From Clostridiaceae bacterium (GTDB taxonomy: Bacteria > Bacillota > Clostridia > Lachnospirales > Lachnospiraceae), in the NCBI GenBank assembly GCA_009911065.1, contig QXWR01000013.1, forward strand, positions 1-64,000: a DNA stretch of 64,000 nucleotides. The letters run 5' to 3'. The notes under the pieces are model-generated. The model was not told where the DNA came from, did not search any database, and saw only the letters and a program-made list of their open reading frames with translations. The position numbers and the translations under genes were made by a program. Below, one piece after another: positions 9,271 through 18,233 of the stretch. Position 1 is the stretch's first letter. Every line of letters begins with the position of its first letter.

Positions 9271-10449
9271 TTAAGAAAATACTCTCAATATCTGCTCTGC
9301 ACACTGTTTCCAGGTAAACCTTTCCGCCGCCTTTTCATGCCCTCTTTCAATCATCTCCCAGGTTCTGGCTGGGTCTGACAAAAGCTGTCTGGTTATATGT
9401 GGAAGCCTGTCAAGAGCCTTCAAATCATACAGCTGAATATCCACGCCATCTGTAAAGTTCTCATCAATCCAGCTGCTGGAATCGGTCAGCGGCAGGGAAT
9501 GCTGCAGCAAAATATTAAAGATACGGTCATGGGTTCCTGCCTTAAACCAGGGCATAACATTCAGGTTGATTTTTGCGTCTGCCATGTAGGCCAGAGTTTG
9601 TCCGTAAGGAATCCGGTCATCAATCCGATGAATGTTGGGACAATGAATCGATGGATGATTTTCCCAGCCCCGCCCCAAAAGGTACAGCTCAAATCCACTG
9701 TCAGCAAGAACCTTCACCACCTGTTCCCTTTGATACATTCGAATGGCCCAATCCACATACTCAGAACATCTTAAAAGATTTCTCAAAGTCTCATCTGGAA
9801 CCGTCCAGCCAAACTGTTCCAAAATATCAAGTACTGCCTGTTCTGTGGTCACAGCGCTGTCTTTCAGAAAATGTTCGTACATAGCCTGGTAAAACCGGTA
9901 CAAATCACTGTTTTCCGTAAACACCTGCTTTAACTCCATAAACTTGTCATTGGGCCGATAATAAGTGCCTGTAAACAACAGATCATATTTTCTCTTCTCA
10001 AAAGGAATCACCGGTGTACCAGACGGCGGCAAAACTCCGGCATGGGGCATAAACTCCACAAAAGGCACCTGACTGCCAAAGTATTTTTTTACATACTCCA
10101 CATGGTTTTGGTCACAGCAAAAGAGATAATAATGGTCCGGATGTTTCTCCAAAGCCGGATGAAAGCGCAGGGGATGGTCCATCAGAATATCCACTGCCTT
10201 TGCCTGATATTTATTCCAGATTTCCATGAAAAAGTCGTCTCTAAGACCCCATCCGTCAAAACAGATTACCCCCTGGACCCCTCCTGAAAGAAACTGGGCA
10301 AAGTCCCCGTAAGAATGTCCCACAGAGCCAAGGGGATTTACGGAATCCAAAATAAAAACTTCATGCCCCTTTGCCGTAAACTCTCCTGCCAGCTGATCTG
10401 TAAAAAAATTAAACGATTCTACTTCTGAATAAAACATTACCACCCGCAT
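9271..10449 (-). CDS. Glycosyltransferase with CgeB-like C-terminal domain
   Basis: A 392-residue cytoplasmic protein. The C-terminal third (DAKINLNVMPWFKAGTHDRI and the following SLPLTDSSSWIDENF) matches the glycosyl-transferase-1-like domain of CgeB-type proteins (PF13524), with the acidic residue and backbone loop that would hold a nucleotide sugar. The N-terminal half has a Rossmann-like start (RVVMFYSEVESFNFF). The start at 10449 is chosen because GGAAAGGGG stands upstream; an in-frame ATG lies 30 bp earlier. It is the last gene of the minus-strand polysaccharide operon, so a role in the same glycan is inferred. Donor and linkage cannot be read. Confidence 0.75.
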   Translation of the reverse strand: MRVVMFYSEVESFNFFTDQLAGEFTAKGHEVFILDSVNPLGSVGHSYGDFAQFLSGGVQGVICFDGWGLRDDFFMEIWNKYQAKAVDILMDHPLRFHPALEKHPDHYYLFCCDQNHVEYVKKYFGSQVPFVEFMPHAGVLPPSGTPVIPFEKRKYDLLFTGTYYRPNDKFMELKQVFTENSDLYRFYQAMYEHFLKDSAVTTEQAVLDILEQFGWTVPDETLRNLLRCSEYVDWAIRMYQREQVVKVLADSGFELYLLGRGWENHPSIHCPNIHRIDDRIPYGQTLAYMADAKINLNVMPWFKAGTHDRIFNILLQHSLPLTDSSSWIDENFTDGVDIQLYDLKALDRLPHITRQLLSDPARTWEMIERGHEKAAERFTWKQCAEQILRVFS

Positions 10450-10506
10450 CTGTTCTGTCCCCTTTCCAGACTTGCACATCCACCTGTTCCTACAAACATT
10501 CTTTTA

Positions 10507-11319
10507 CTACAATACATCCGAAAAATGCGGCCTTAACCTTTTAAACATCCGAAGTCCCATAAGCAAAACTACCAAAGTCACAATCCAGAAAAAAAGCGTA
10601 AGCCTGGGCCGCTCCCAAAACCAGTTTCCAGTCAGCATACTGTCCCGGTATCCCACACAGATATAGTAAAAGGGATTCATTTTCAATATGGGAATCGCCC
10701 AGGGAGCACTCTTCTCAAACATGGTTTCATGGTACATAATCGGCGTCAGCCACATGCCGAATTGAAGGCAAATGCTGACAATCTGTGCCATATCTTTAAA
10801 AAACACCTGAACTGCACAGGTAAAATAACCGATTCCCAAAGCCAGCATAGAAGCGGCAAAGGAATAATATGCAATCTGAATCCAGGTAAAAAACGGCGTC
10901 CATCTGTAGCACACAAAGACCAGAAACAAAATAAGAACAAAAAATCCATGTACCATCAGACAGGAAATCAATTTTATGAGCGGCAGAATCTCTACCTGAA
11001 ACACCACTTTTTTTACAAGGTAATTGTATTCCTGAAGGCAGCCAGTCATGTTGTTTAAAGCTTCACTGAAAAAAAACCAGGGTACAATTCCCGGCACCAA
11101 CCAGAGCACATACGGCGCTCCGGGAACCGGCGGTTCATTTTTAAACCCAATCTGAAAAACAAAAAAATAAATCAAAACCGTTACCATGGGCTGAACGAAC
11201 ATCCAGACCACCCCAAAATAGGAACCTACAAACCGTTTTTTAAAATCCGCTTTGGATAAGTCCCATATCAGTCTCCGTTTCCTGGCAATCTCCTTTACCA
11301 ACGAAACTACATACGCCAT
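10507..11319 (-). CDS. Polysaccharide ABC-2 exporter permease (Wzm/TagG type)
   Basis: A 270-residue integral membrane protein with six predicted helices, of the ABC2_membrane family that exports completed polysaccharide or teichoic-acid chains. Characteristic pieces are the N-terminal amphipathic stretch DLSKADFKKRFVGSYFGVVW, the APYVLWLVPGIVPWFFF loop and LNPFYYI-like KMNPFYYICVGYRD near the C-terminus. Such permeases need an ATPase (Wzt/TagH), normally encoded next door; none is present anywhere in this window. The neighbours are RfbC upstream and a glycosyltransferase downstream. The start follows AGGACAGGCAGTT. Confidence 0.88.
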   Translation of the reverse strand: MAYVVSLVKEIARKRRLIWDLSKADFKKRFVGSYFGVVWMFVQPMVTVLIYFFVFQIGFKNEPPVPGAPYVLWLVPGIVPWFFFSEALNNMTGCLQEYNYLVKKVVFQVEILPLIKLISCLMVHGFFVLILFLVFVCYRWTPFFTWIQIAYYSFAASMLALGIGYFTCAVQVFFKDMAQIVSICLQFGMWLTPIMYHETMFEKSAPWAIPILKMNPFYYICVGYRDSMLTGNWFWERPRLTLFFWIVTLVVLLMGLRMFKRLRPHFSDVL

Positions 11320-11368
11320 AACTGCCTGTCCTCTCTTGTTCTGTTTTGTTGTAAAGTTCCCCTTTGCT

Positions 11369-11929
11369 TTATAGCCGGAATGTAAATGTGTCGGAAAGTC
11401 CGCCCCACTTCTTATCCTTCTCGGATAAGATCAGCTCCACGCCTTCCTGTAAAGGCCAGCAAATCCCAATTTGAGGATCATCCCAGGCAATTCCCCCTTC
11501 GTCTCCCGGATGGTAAAAATCGGTACACTTATAAGCAAACTCCGCCTCCTCTGACAGCACCAAAAATCCGTGAGCAAACCCCTTTGGAATATAAAACATC
11601 TTCTTGTTTTCTTCGGTTAATTCCACTCCAAACCATTTTCCAAAGGTTTTGGAGCCTTCCCGCAGATCTACTGCCACATCAAACACAGATCCCCGCAAAA
11701 CCCTGACCAGCTTTCCCTGAGGATACTCTTTTTGATAATGAAGTCCCCGCAGAACCCCCCGAACGGACATGGACTGGTTATCCTGAACAAACACCAAATT
11801 CAGCCCTGCCTCTTCAAAATCCTTCTGATTATAAGTTTCCACAAAATATCCCCGCTCATCTTTAAAAACTGTCGGCTCAATCACACACAAGCCCTCAATG
11901 TCACACCTAGTCACCTGAATCTTTCCCAT
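11369..11929 (-). CDS. rfbC: dTDP-4-dehydrorhamnose 3,5-epimerase family protein
   Basis: A 186-residue cupin epimerase of RmlC/RfbC length. It shows FKDERGYFVETYN, the catalytic His in RGVLRGLHYQ, the Asp in FDVAVDLR, and IPKGFAHGFLVLSEEAEF. RmlC epimerises C3 and C5 of a 4-keto-6-deoxy nucleotide sugar on the way to dTDP-L-rhamnose. RmlA, RmlB and RmlD are not in the window, so either they are elsewhere in the genome or this enzyme acts on another 4-keto-6-deoxy sugar. The start at 11929 has AAGGAG 9 bp upstream and gives the family length; a longer frame to 11968 has no signal. Confidence 0.88.
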   Translation of the reverse strand: MGKIQVTRCDIEGLCVIEPTVFKDERGYFVETYNQKDFEEAGLNLVFVQDNQSMSVRGVLRGLHYQKEYPQGKLVRVLRGSVFDVAVDLREGSKTFGKWFGVELTEENKKMFYIPKGFAHGFLVLSEEAEFAYKCTDFYHPGDEGGIAWDDPQIGICWPLQEGVELILSEKDKKWGGLSDTFTFRL

Positions 11930-12017
11930 CTTTTTACTCCTTTTTCCCACAACATCATCCACCGTCACACACGCTTTTTAACGGAAATTGTGTATAATTT
12001 TTTCATTCGGTTCCTTT

Positions 12018-13676
12018 TTACACCCGCATACTGACAATGCTGAAAATCCTCACCACCACATAAGCATTCATCCCATACATCCCATACAAAATCCCCCGCT
12101 CTCCCCATCGGGTCATCACAAGAACATCATTTTTCAATGTCATCAAAAACACTGGGAGAAACGGCAGAAAATACCGTCCCTGAACCCCGTTGATCACATC
12201 TGAACTTACTGGCGTCCAGGCAATCAACATGGAAAACATCAAAGCGCCCATACAAGTCAGGCATAAAAACCAGACCCACAGTCTCTTTCCCCCTGTAAAC
12301 ACCAGGCTCTCTCCCGGCCTACGGAATGCAAGACACAAAAGACATCCAGTAAAAGCCAGCACCACAGGATAAGGAACATCCAACACTGGGTCTAAATTCC
12401 CCAGGTAATTCCCAATCATGGACATATGATACCCTTCACTTTGCCGCGCCAAAGTATTATAAAAAAGCTGTATGGTCCGCCGAGGCTGGCCCAAAAGCAT
12501 TCCCAGGCTGTATCCGGTCTCTTCTGCCCATCCAATATAATTTTCTGTCTCCGGAGCCACATAAGCGCTTACCACCTGGCGGTTAATGAATATCATAGCT
12601 GCAGCCCAGGCTCCAAACACAATCCCTGCAGATAAAGTCCATTTCTTCCAGCTGCCAAATTTTTTAACCGGAATCAGCAGACACAGCCCCATAAGCACAG
12701 TGTAAACCATTTTACAGGGACCTGCCAAAGCCATAGAAACAGCCAGAACCGCCACATCCTTTCCCCTCACTTGTTCCTGTGCAAATGCCAGATTCAGACA
12801 ATAGGCGGTAAAATAAAACATCCATGCCAAAATCCAAACATCATAGGAAAATGTAGCAGACAAATGAAGGGTCATAGGCAACAATCCCCCCCCTGCCAGA
12901 ATTTCTTTGCCAAAAGGCGCTTTTTTTATAGCCAGTCCAGTCATAGCCACAAAAAACAGCAGATTGCCGAGTCTTCCCAAATAAGCCAGCCACACACTGT
13001 TCAGATTCAATATCCGTGCCAAGGAGATTCCCAGCGCCTGGGGAATATATGCTGCAGGCGTAGTCACCACAGGAGGATAAGGGGATACTGCCAGATGTTG
13101 GGTCTCTCCGGCCCGAACCGGTTTCTGACCATCTTGAAAAGACTCATAAACCAGACGATAGGTTTCCTCCGTCAAAACCTGTCCAAGAACCAAAGCCTGT
13201 CTGGAATCCTCTTTTGTTCCTGTCTTCGTCCAAAATCCATCTTCCTCACTGTACAGGTATTCCCCATAAATGTCTTCCAAAAACCAGTCCTGTCCACGCA
13301 CCAGCACATGACCATCCCTGCTGTTGGATGGCTGACCAAGCATATGGCTGGACAGTTGATAGGCGCTGATATAATGGCTGATTTCATCTGGCCCGGAAAG
13401 GGGAGGAAACACAAGCAAATACAAAACCCCCATAGAAAGTCCGGCAAAGGGATAAATCTGCTCCAGTTTCCATAGCTTTCCTCCCGGCTTACCAAGAAAA
13501 AGCCAGCCTAAAAGCCCGGTGAGAATCAAAGATGTCCCCAAAAGGGCTGCATAATTGCCCATCAGCCATGTATCCCCACATGCCTGGGCTCCAGCCTTCA
13601 CATCTCCATAATGCCACAAGCCGAAAACAAACAGTCCTCCCAATCCGGCAATCCAAAGCCAGTCAATCTTTTTCAT
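12018..13676 (-). CDS. DUF2142 polytopic membrane protein
   Basis: About 552 residues with roughly 11-13 membrane helices. It resembles the DUF2142 family (PF09913): an N-terminal helix, then a large extracytoplasmic loop after LVFPPLSGPDEISHY containing the acidic motif PDE, as in GT-C-fold glycosyltransferases, followed by further helices. A membrane glycosyltransferase that uses a lipid-linked sugar is the likeliest role, by analogy only. Translation starts at the ATG at 13676 or the GTG at 13703; both overlap the preceding DUF2304 gene, so the two are coupled. Confidence 0.75.
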   Translation of the reverse strand: MKKIDWLWIAGLGGLFVFGLWHYGDVKAGAQACGDTWLMGNYAALLGTSLILTGLLGWLFLGKPGGKLWKLEQIYPFAGLSMGVLYLLVFPPLSGPDEISHYISAYQLSSHMLGQPSNSRDGHVLVRGQDWFLEDIYGEYLYSEEDGFWTKTGTKEDSRQALVLGQVLTEETYRLVYESFQDGQKPVRAGETQHLAVSPYPPVVTTPAAYIPQALGISLARILNLNSVWLAYLGRLGNLLFFVAMTGLAIKKAPFGKEILAGGGLLPMTLHLSATFSYDVWILAWMFYFTAYCLNLAFAQEQVRGKDVAVLAVSMALAGPCKMVYTVLMGLCLLIPVKKFGSWKKWTLSAGIVFGAWAAAMIFINRQVVSAYVAPETENYIGWAEETGYSLGMLLGQPRRTIQLFYNTLARQSEGYHMSMIGNYLGNLDPVLDVPYPVVLAFTGCLLCLAFRRPGESLVFTGGKRLWVWFLCLTCMGALMFSMLIAWTPVSSDVINGVQGRYFLPFLPVFLMTLKNDVLVMTRWGERGILYGMYGMNAYVVVRIFSIVSMRV

Positions 13677-14055
13677 TCCCTTCACGGTCCATAATTTCGC
13701 CACAGCTTCGTTCCCTTTCTTCCTGCTCCTTTTCCCGGATTGCCATTACCTGCACCAACTCCTTAATCTTTGTCTCCAGCTGAGATATGTGAATGGTCAT
13801 ATAAAAAACCTTCACAATCAAAAGGAAAATGGCAAACAAAAACAGGAAATTGGCAGTGGAATAAATTCCCAGACAATGGGCAATAAAGTCTGCCACAGGC
13901 GGACAAATGCTGAATACGATCAGCACCAGCGCCCATACAATCCAGAAAATCGCGCTTTCGATCTCCACTTTTGACTGGCGGATTCTGCGCATCATCTGAA
14001 AAAATGTGGCCACAGATGCCAGAATCAGGATCATGCGCAATGTCATGGTCATCAT
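13663..14055 (-). CDS. DUF2304 small membrane protein
   Basis: A 130-residue protein with three hydrophobic segments (about residues 4-20, 33-53 and 63-88) and a charged C-terminal coiled coil (SQLETKIKELVQVMAIREKE). It matches DUF2304 (PF10066), a family usually found beside polyprenyl-phosphate glycosyltransferases of the DPM1 type; one such enzyme (16381-17082) is in this operon. The start at 14055 follows GGAAAGGA and overlaps the end of the GT2 gene upstream by 4 bp. It may act as a membrane scaffold or flippase partner (inference). Confidence 0.75.
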   Translation of the reverse strand: MMTMTLRMILILASVATFFQMMRRIRQSKVEIESAIFWIVWALVLIVFSICPPVADFIAHCLGIYSTANFLFLFAIFLLIVKVFYMTIHISQLETKIKELVQVMAIREKEQEERERSCGEIMDREGNEKD

Positions 14056-15020
14056 AATAGGTTCCTTTCCCAGTACACAGGATTCATTGTACACCGAAGC
14101 ACCAGACCTTTTGGCAGTATCCGGTAAATTTTCCCCAGCCGATAGCCTGCATATTTCCATGCGCTTCCTGCAATTAATACTGGAATCTGCCCGATCTTCC
14201 CCCGTCTTACCAACCAGAACCCGGTCTCTTTTATCAGCCGGATTCCCTCTCCCTCTGACAAGATCCCCTCAAACACCTCCGGGTGATCTGCCTGAGACAC
14301 AGCCAGATCAAAATTGCGCCGAAACTGCTGTAAAAACGTCAGATTGTGAGAATGTATCACCCTCCCCTCTGCCGTGTAGGCAATTCCATATCCAGCCTGG
14401 ACTGCTCTGGCCGCGTAAATCATATCCTCATTAAAAATCGCCGGTTCCACAAAACCCCCCAGCTTTTCAAAAATATCTTTTCGATAGGCACAGCAAACAT
14501 TGGAAGCAAAATAAGTTTTTATTCCCAGGCGAGGCAAATCCTCCTTTGTCTTAACACTGCTTCTGTCCGGATAATTAAATATTCTGGTAAACCGTTCCAG
14601 ACTATGGCAGCCGTTCTCCGGCATCTGCCTTCCGTAAGCCACGGCCACGGTCTGTCCTAAATTCCCCTTCCAGCCCAAAGCCTCCACCAGCCGTTCCACC
14701 AGCCGTCTTCCTTTTGGAATGGCATCATCCGTCATAAAAATCATAATATCTCCCTGAGATAAACTGGCTCCGAAATTTCTTGTTCTCCCGTGATCAAACT
14801 CCTGTCGGGACACGTGATGAACTTCCAGATTGTTTACCTTTTTGCAATATTCCGGCTTCCAATCCTGTTTCTCAGTATTCACCACAATGATCTTGTTTAT
14901 TGGATAAGTCTGCTGCCCAAGCCGTCGAATCAACCGGGCAAACCGACGGTCCGGTTTGTAGGTTGGGATAATCACATCCACTGTTAGCCTTTTATCAAAC
15001 TTTTCTCCCATTTCTGTCAT
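14052..15020 (-). CDS. Family 2 glycosyltransferase, rhamnosyltransferase-like
   Basis: A 322-residue GT2 enzyme. The N-terminal GT-A domain begins VDVIIPTYKPDRRFARL and carries EFDHGRTRNFGASLSQGD, a motif typical of rhamnosyltransferases. The metal-binding acidic cluster is MTDDA, and NEDMIYAARAVQAGYGIAY matches the ED catalytic-base motif. It transfers a sugar to a growing lipid-linked glycan on the cytoplasmic face. The rhamnose preference is inferred from the motif and from RfbC in the same operon. AGAGAGGTGAATC precedes the start. Confidence 0.85.
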   Translation of the reverse strand: MTEMGEKFDKRLTVDVIIPTYKPDRRFARLIRRLGQQTYPINKIIVVNTEKQDWKPEYCKKVNNLEVHHVSRQEFDHGRTRNFGASLSQGDIMIFMTDDAIPKGRRLVERLVEALGWKGNLGQTVAVAYGRQMPENGCHSLERFTRIFNYPDRSSVKTKEDLPRLGIKTYFASNVCCAYRKDIFEKLGGFVEPAIFNEDMIYAARAVQAGYGIAYTAEGRVIHSHNLTFLQQFRRNFDLAVSQADHPEVFEGILSEGEGIRLIKETGFWLVRRGKIGQIPVLIAGSAWKYAGYRLGKIYRILPKGLVLRCTMNPVYWERNLL

Positions 15021-15128
15021 GATTCACCTCTCTTATCGTCGGTCCTGCCGGATGCTTTATCCTGCTGTATCTGCCTGTTCTTGTACATGCACAGCCCTTG
15101 ACTCATTTCCCGCGAAAGTCAAATCGGC

Positions 15129-16370
15129 TTATTTCTCCCGGAAATAAAACACCCATGCCCCCACAATAAACCCTGCTGCCATAATAATCATCAAAATCAG
15201 ATAGGCCCAGGCAGCTCCCAGTATGCCTCCCTGCTTTACAAACATTGGCGCCAAAATCCATGCCAGCGCCGTCAAAACCACATAAATTCCAAAAATCACC
15301 GTCTGACGCCGCAAAATCACCAGCACATAATAATACAAATTTAGTATGGCATAAAACCCTCCTCCCAGTACCACCACCACAAAGGCACTGTGATAAGGGG
15401 TAAGGCTGCCTGTATAGGCCGCTCCCAAAATCCGTTCCAGAATAGTCAGAACCGGTTTTCCAAGAATCCAGGCCAGAACCAAAGCCAACATGCTTAATGC
15501 CACAATAAGCCAGGAAATTTTTCCTAACATAGAGACAAATCTCTCATATCGCTTTTGTTCCCAATATCCGGTCAGATGAGTAAGTACCGGACGAATCACA
15601 AATCCTGCCGCCAGATTAATTACAGAAGTTGGCATAAAAATCACATTAAAATATCCAGATGCCACATCATCCATATAAGCGTCAATGGCATATTTTGCGG
15701 CAGAAAAAATATAAAAATCCAAAAACACCGAGACAAACAAAAGAACTGTGGCCTTAGTTAGAGGAACCAGACGCCTTCCATCCATTCCCCAATCGATGGA
15801 CGGCAATCTTCTGCTCACCGGAAGATCAAAGATCAGCACTCCTGCCACCTGAGCCGCCACAGCCGCCCCACAGGCCCAAAGCAAAGAACCGCCGGTCCAC
15901 AAGACGATCAGAAACACGCCCACAGACAAAAGTGTGCGAAACGTGTTGGATTTTCCGGTAAGATGAAGATTTCCGGTGCGCTGAAATTCCGATTCGTACA
16001 CATCTGCAAAACCGTCCATCACCTTGTAGCACACCAGAAGAAAAATAACTCCTGCTTTCCAAGGCCCATACCCGTAGAACAGCAAATACGCAGCGCCCGC
16101 CGCCACAGCCGCCATACAGGTCAGACACCGGTGGAGAAAATAGTCTCCAAACCGATATTCTCCCGCCCCGTCTGTTACCTGGAAAGGACGTATTCCAAAA
16201 TACGCCACAATAAACATCTGCTGTCCAAAGGTGCTGTATCCAAAAGCAAAAACACCTCCCTCTTCCTTTCCCACCATTCTCATAACCAGAAAAGAAAGAA
16301 CCATACTGGCAAAGGCATAGCAGAAACTTCCTGCCATATTCCAGAGAATATTCTGTCTCTCTTTGTCCAT
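15129..16370 (-). CDS. Polysaccharide flippase, Wzx-like (MOP superfamily)
   Basis: A 413-residue membrane protein with about 12 predicted helices, similar to oligosaccharide-lipid flippases: an N-terminal helix pair around NMAGSFCYAFASMVLSFLVM and the FAFGYSTFGQQMF segment. It would move an undecaprenyl-linked repeat unit across the membrane. It is the second flippase in this operon (the other is at 19219-20673) and the two are not close copies, so two different glycans or two steps may be served. AAGGAGCAGAGC precedes the start. Confidence 0.8.
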   Translation of the reverse strand: MDKERQNILWNMAGSFCYAFASMVLSFLVMRMVGKEEGGVFAFGYSTFGQQMFIVAYFGIRPFQVTDGAGEYRFGDYFLHRCLTCMAAVAAGAAYLLFYGYGPWKAGVIFLLVCYKVMDGFADVYESEFQRTGNLHLTGKSNTFRTLLSVGVFLIVLWTGGSLLWACGAAVAAQVAGVLIFDLPVSRRLPSIDWGMDGRRLVPLTKATVLLFVSVFLDFYIFSAAKYAIDAYMDDVASGYFNVIFMPTSVINLAAGFVIRPVLTHLTGYWEQKRYERFVSMLGKISWLIVALSMLALVLAWILGKPVLTILERILGAAYTGSLTPYHSAFVVVVLGGGFYAILNLYYYVLVILRRQTVIFGIYVVLTALAWILAPMFVKQGGILGAAWAYLILMIIMAAGFIVGAWVFYFREK

Positions 16371-16380
16371 GCTCTGCTCC

Positions 16381-17082
16381 TTATGAAATCCGTTTCCGGA
16401 AATTCTGAATCAGAAGAATGGACAGGAGCATCCTCACCATATACCCACAAGCAACCGTAGGCTTTAAGTAGCTTTCCCCGCCCCATCGCTCTCCTATAAC
16501 CACGGGAATCTCCGCCACTTTCGCCCCCTGCTTTAGCAAGTAAGAAATCGTATCTGGCTCCGGACCATAATTTAAGTTGCAGGCAAACTCCCCGATCATT
16601 CTCCGGTTAAACATCCGCATTCCAGAAGTAGGGTCCGCCACCTGCACTCCCGTAGTCAGCCATATGGCTCCCGCCAAAAGACGGCTTCCGATCATACGCA
16701 TGGAAAAATTCTTGGACTTATTCAGAAACCGGCTTCCGATCACAATGTCATAGCCTTCTTCTATTTTCTGTTTCATAGGCAAAATATATTCCGGCCTGTG
16801 TTGACCATCCCCATCAAACTGAACCGCGCACCCATACCCCTTATACCAGGCATACTTCATCCCCGCCTGAAAACATCCCGCCAGCCCCAGATTTACCGGA
16901 AGGTTCAAAAGAGAATATCCCCGATCTCTGCAAATCTGTTCTGTCCTGTCTGTGGACCCGTCATTCACCACCACATAATCCAAATCCGGGCATCTTTTTG
17001 TCAGCTCCTCCACCACCTGCTCAATATTTGCCTCTTCGTTAAATGCCGGAATCACTGCCAGCACCCGGTCCTGCCGTTTCAT
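16381..17082 (-). CDS. DPM1-like polyprenyl-phosphate glycosyltransferase
   Basis: A 233-residue GT2 enzyme without C-terminal membrane helices. It has VLAVIPAFNEEANIEQVV, VVNDGSTDRTE, the metal site QFDGDGQH and the acceptor-loop segment VADPTSGMRMFNRR. This group charges polyprenyl phosphate with a single sugar or glucosylates lipid-linked intermediates. Lying in one operon with DUF2304 and DUF2142 membrane proteins, it probably supplies their lipid-linked donor (inference). AAAGGACAGACAGATT precedes the start. Confidence 0.87.
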   Translation of the reverse strand: MKRQDRVLAVIPAFNEEANIEQVVEELTKRCPDLDYVVVNDGSTDRTEQICRDRGYSLLNLPVNLGLAGCFQAGMKYAWYKGYGCAVQFDGDGQHRPEYILPMKQKIEEGYDIVIGSRFLNKSKNFSMRMIGSRLLAGAIWLTTGVQVADPTSGMRMFNRRMIGEFACNLNYGPEPDTISYLLKQGAKVAEIPVVIGERWGGESYLKPTVACGYMVRMLLSILLIQNFRKRIS

Positions 17083-17114
17083 AATCTGTCTGTCCTTTCT
17101 TGCCTGTAATTCCT

Positions 17115-18233
17115 CTACTCCAAGACCAAATCACAAATCAAATCCACCACATCCAGCTCCAAATCCGCATAAAGGGGCAACGTTAAAACCTGTCGGGAAA
17201 TCTGTGCTGCCACTGGCGTATCCTTCTCGTCAAACCGTCCCTTATAGCAATCATAATGATTCACACAGGGATAAAAATATTTTCGTGCATGAATGTTGTA
17301 CTTGGCCAGATCTTGAAATATCTGATCTCGGTTTTTCTTATATCCGTCAAACACCACCGGCATATAAGCATAATTACTTTCCACTTTTGGATTCTCCTGA
17401 CACAGCCGGATTCCCTGCACCCCGGACAGACGTTCCCGATAACGAAGCGCCAGCCTTTGCCGCTTTTCAATCTCTTGGTCCACATGACGCAGGTTGCACA
17501 ATCCCATAGCTGCCTGAAACTCATTCATCTTCCCGTTGGCTCCCACATACTCCACCCGCTCATATCCGGTTATTCCGAAATTTTTCAGCTCGTACAGCCG
17601 TCCTGCCAGCTTTTCATTTCGAAATGTCACAGCTCCCCCCTCAATGCTGTGAAATACCTTAGTTGCATGAAAACTGAACATGGACGCGTCTCCAAATTCT
17701 GCCACTCCTTTTCCATCCATGGTTTCCCCAAAAGCATGGGCCGCATCATAAATCACCTTCAATCCATGACGGCGGGCAATCTCTTCTATTTTGTATACAT
17801 CACAAAAATTTCCATATACATGAACCGGCACAATGGCACACGTATTTTCTGTAATCCGCTCCTCTAAAAGATCTGCATCCAGCGTATAGTCAGAAGGATG
17901 AATGTCACAGAATACCGGCTCCAGACCATTTCGCACAATGGCATGGGTGGTGGAGGCAAAGGTAAATGGGGTGGTAATCACCTCCCCCTTTAGTTCCAAA
18001 GCCTGCAGCGCAAGCTCTAAGGCCATGTGTCCGTTGACAAATAATTCCAGGTTAGGAACCCCCATGTATTCCTTCAGCTGTCGCTTAAATTCCTCGTGGT
18101 ACGTTCCCATATTGGTCAGCCACGCGCTCTCCCACAAGGGCTTTAACATGTCCACATATTCTTCCAGAGGCGGAAGGGAAGACCGGGTCACAGCCACAGG
18201 CGTCTCCAACCGCTCTCCCTTCCAGGTACTCAT
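17115..18233 (-). CDS. DegT/DnrJ/EryC1/StrS sugar aminotransferase
   Basis: A 372-residue PLP enzyme of the sugar aminotransferase family. The active-site Lys is in SFHATKVFHSIEGGA (about residue 187), with DAAHAFGE binding the cofactor and NFGITGYERVEYVGANGKMN forming the substrate loop. It would place an amino group on a 4-keto-6-deoxy nucleotide sugar, as VioA, FdtB or DesI do; the exact sugar is not readable. Its ATG overlaps the stop of the ATP-grasp gene by 4 bp, which suggests the two act in one pathway. Confidence 0.88.
   Translation of the reverse strand: MSTWKGERLETPVAVTRSSLPPLEEYVDMLKPLWESAWLTNMGTYHEEFKRQLKEYMGVPNLELFVNGHMALELALQALELKGEVITTPFTFASTTHAIVRNGLEPVFCDIHPSDYTLDADLLEERITENTCAIVPVHVYGNFCDVYKIEEIARRHGLKVIYDAAHAFGETMDGKGVAEFGDASMFSFHATKVFHSIEGGAVTFRNEKLAGRLYELKNFGITGYERVEYVGANGKMNEFQAAMGLCNLRHVDQEIEKRQRLALRYRERLSGVQGIRLCQENPKVESNYAYMPVVFDGYKKNRDQIFQDLAKYNIHARKYFYPCVNHYDCYKGRFDEKDTPVAAQISRQVLTLPLYADLELDVVDLICDLVLE

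Noticed and set aside
11369..11929. A dTDP-rhamnose operon
   Set aside because: Only the epimerase is present; RmlA, RmlB and RmlD homologues are not in the window, and the nucleotidyltransferases at 55-62 kb belong to the CDP and GDP-heptose branches.
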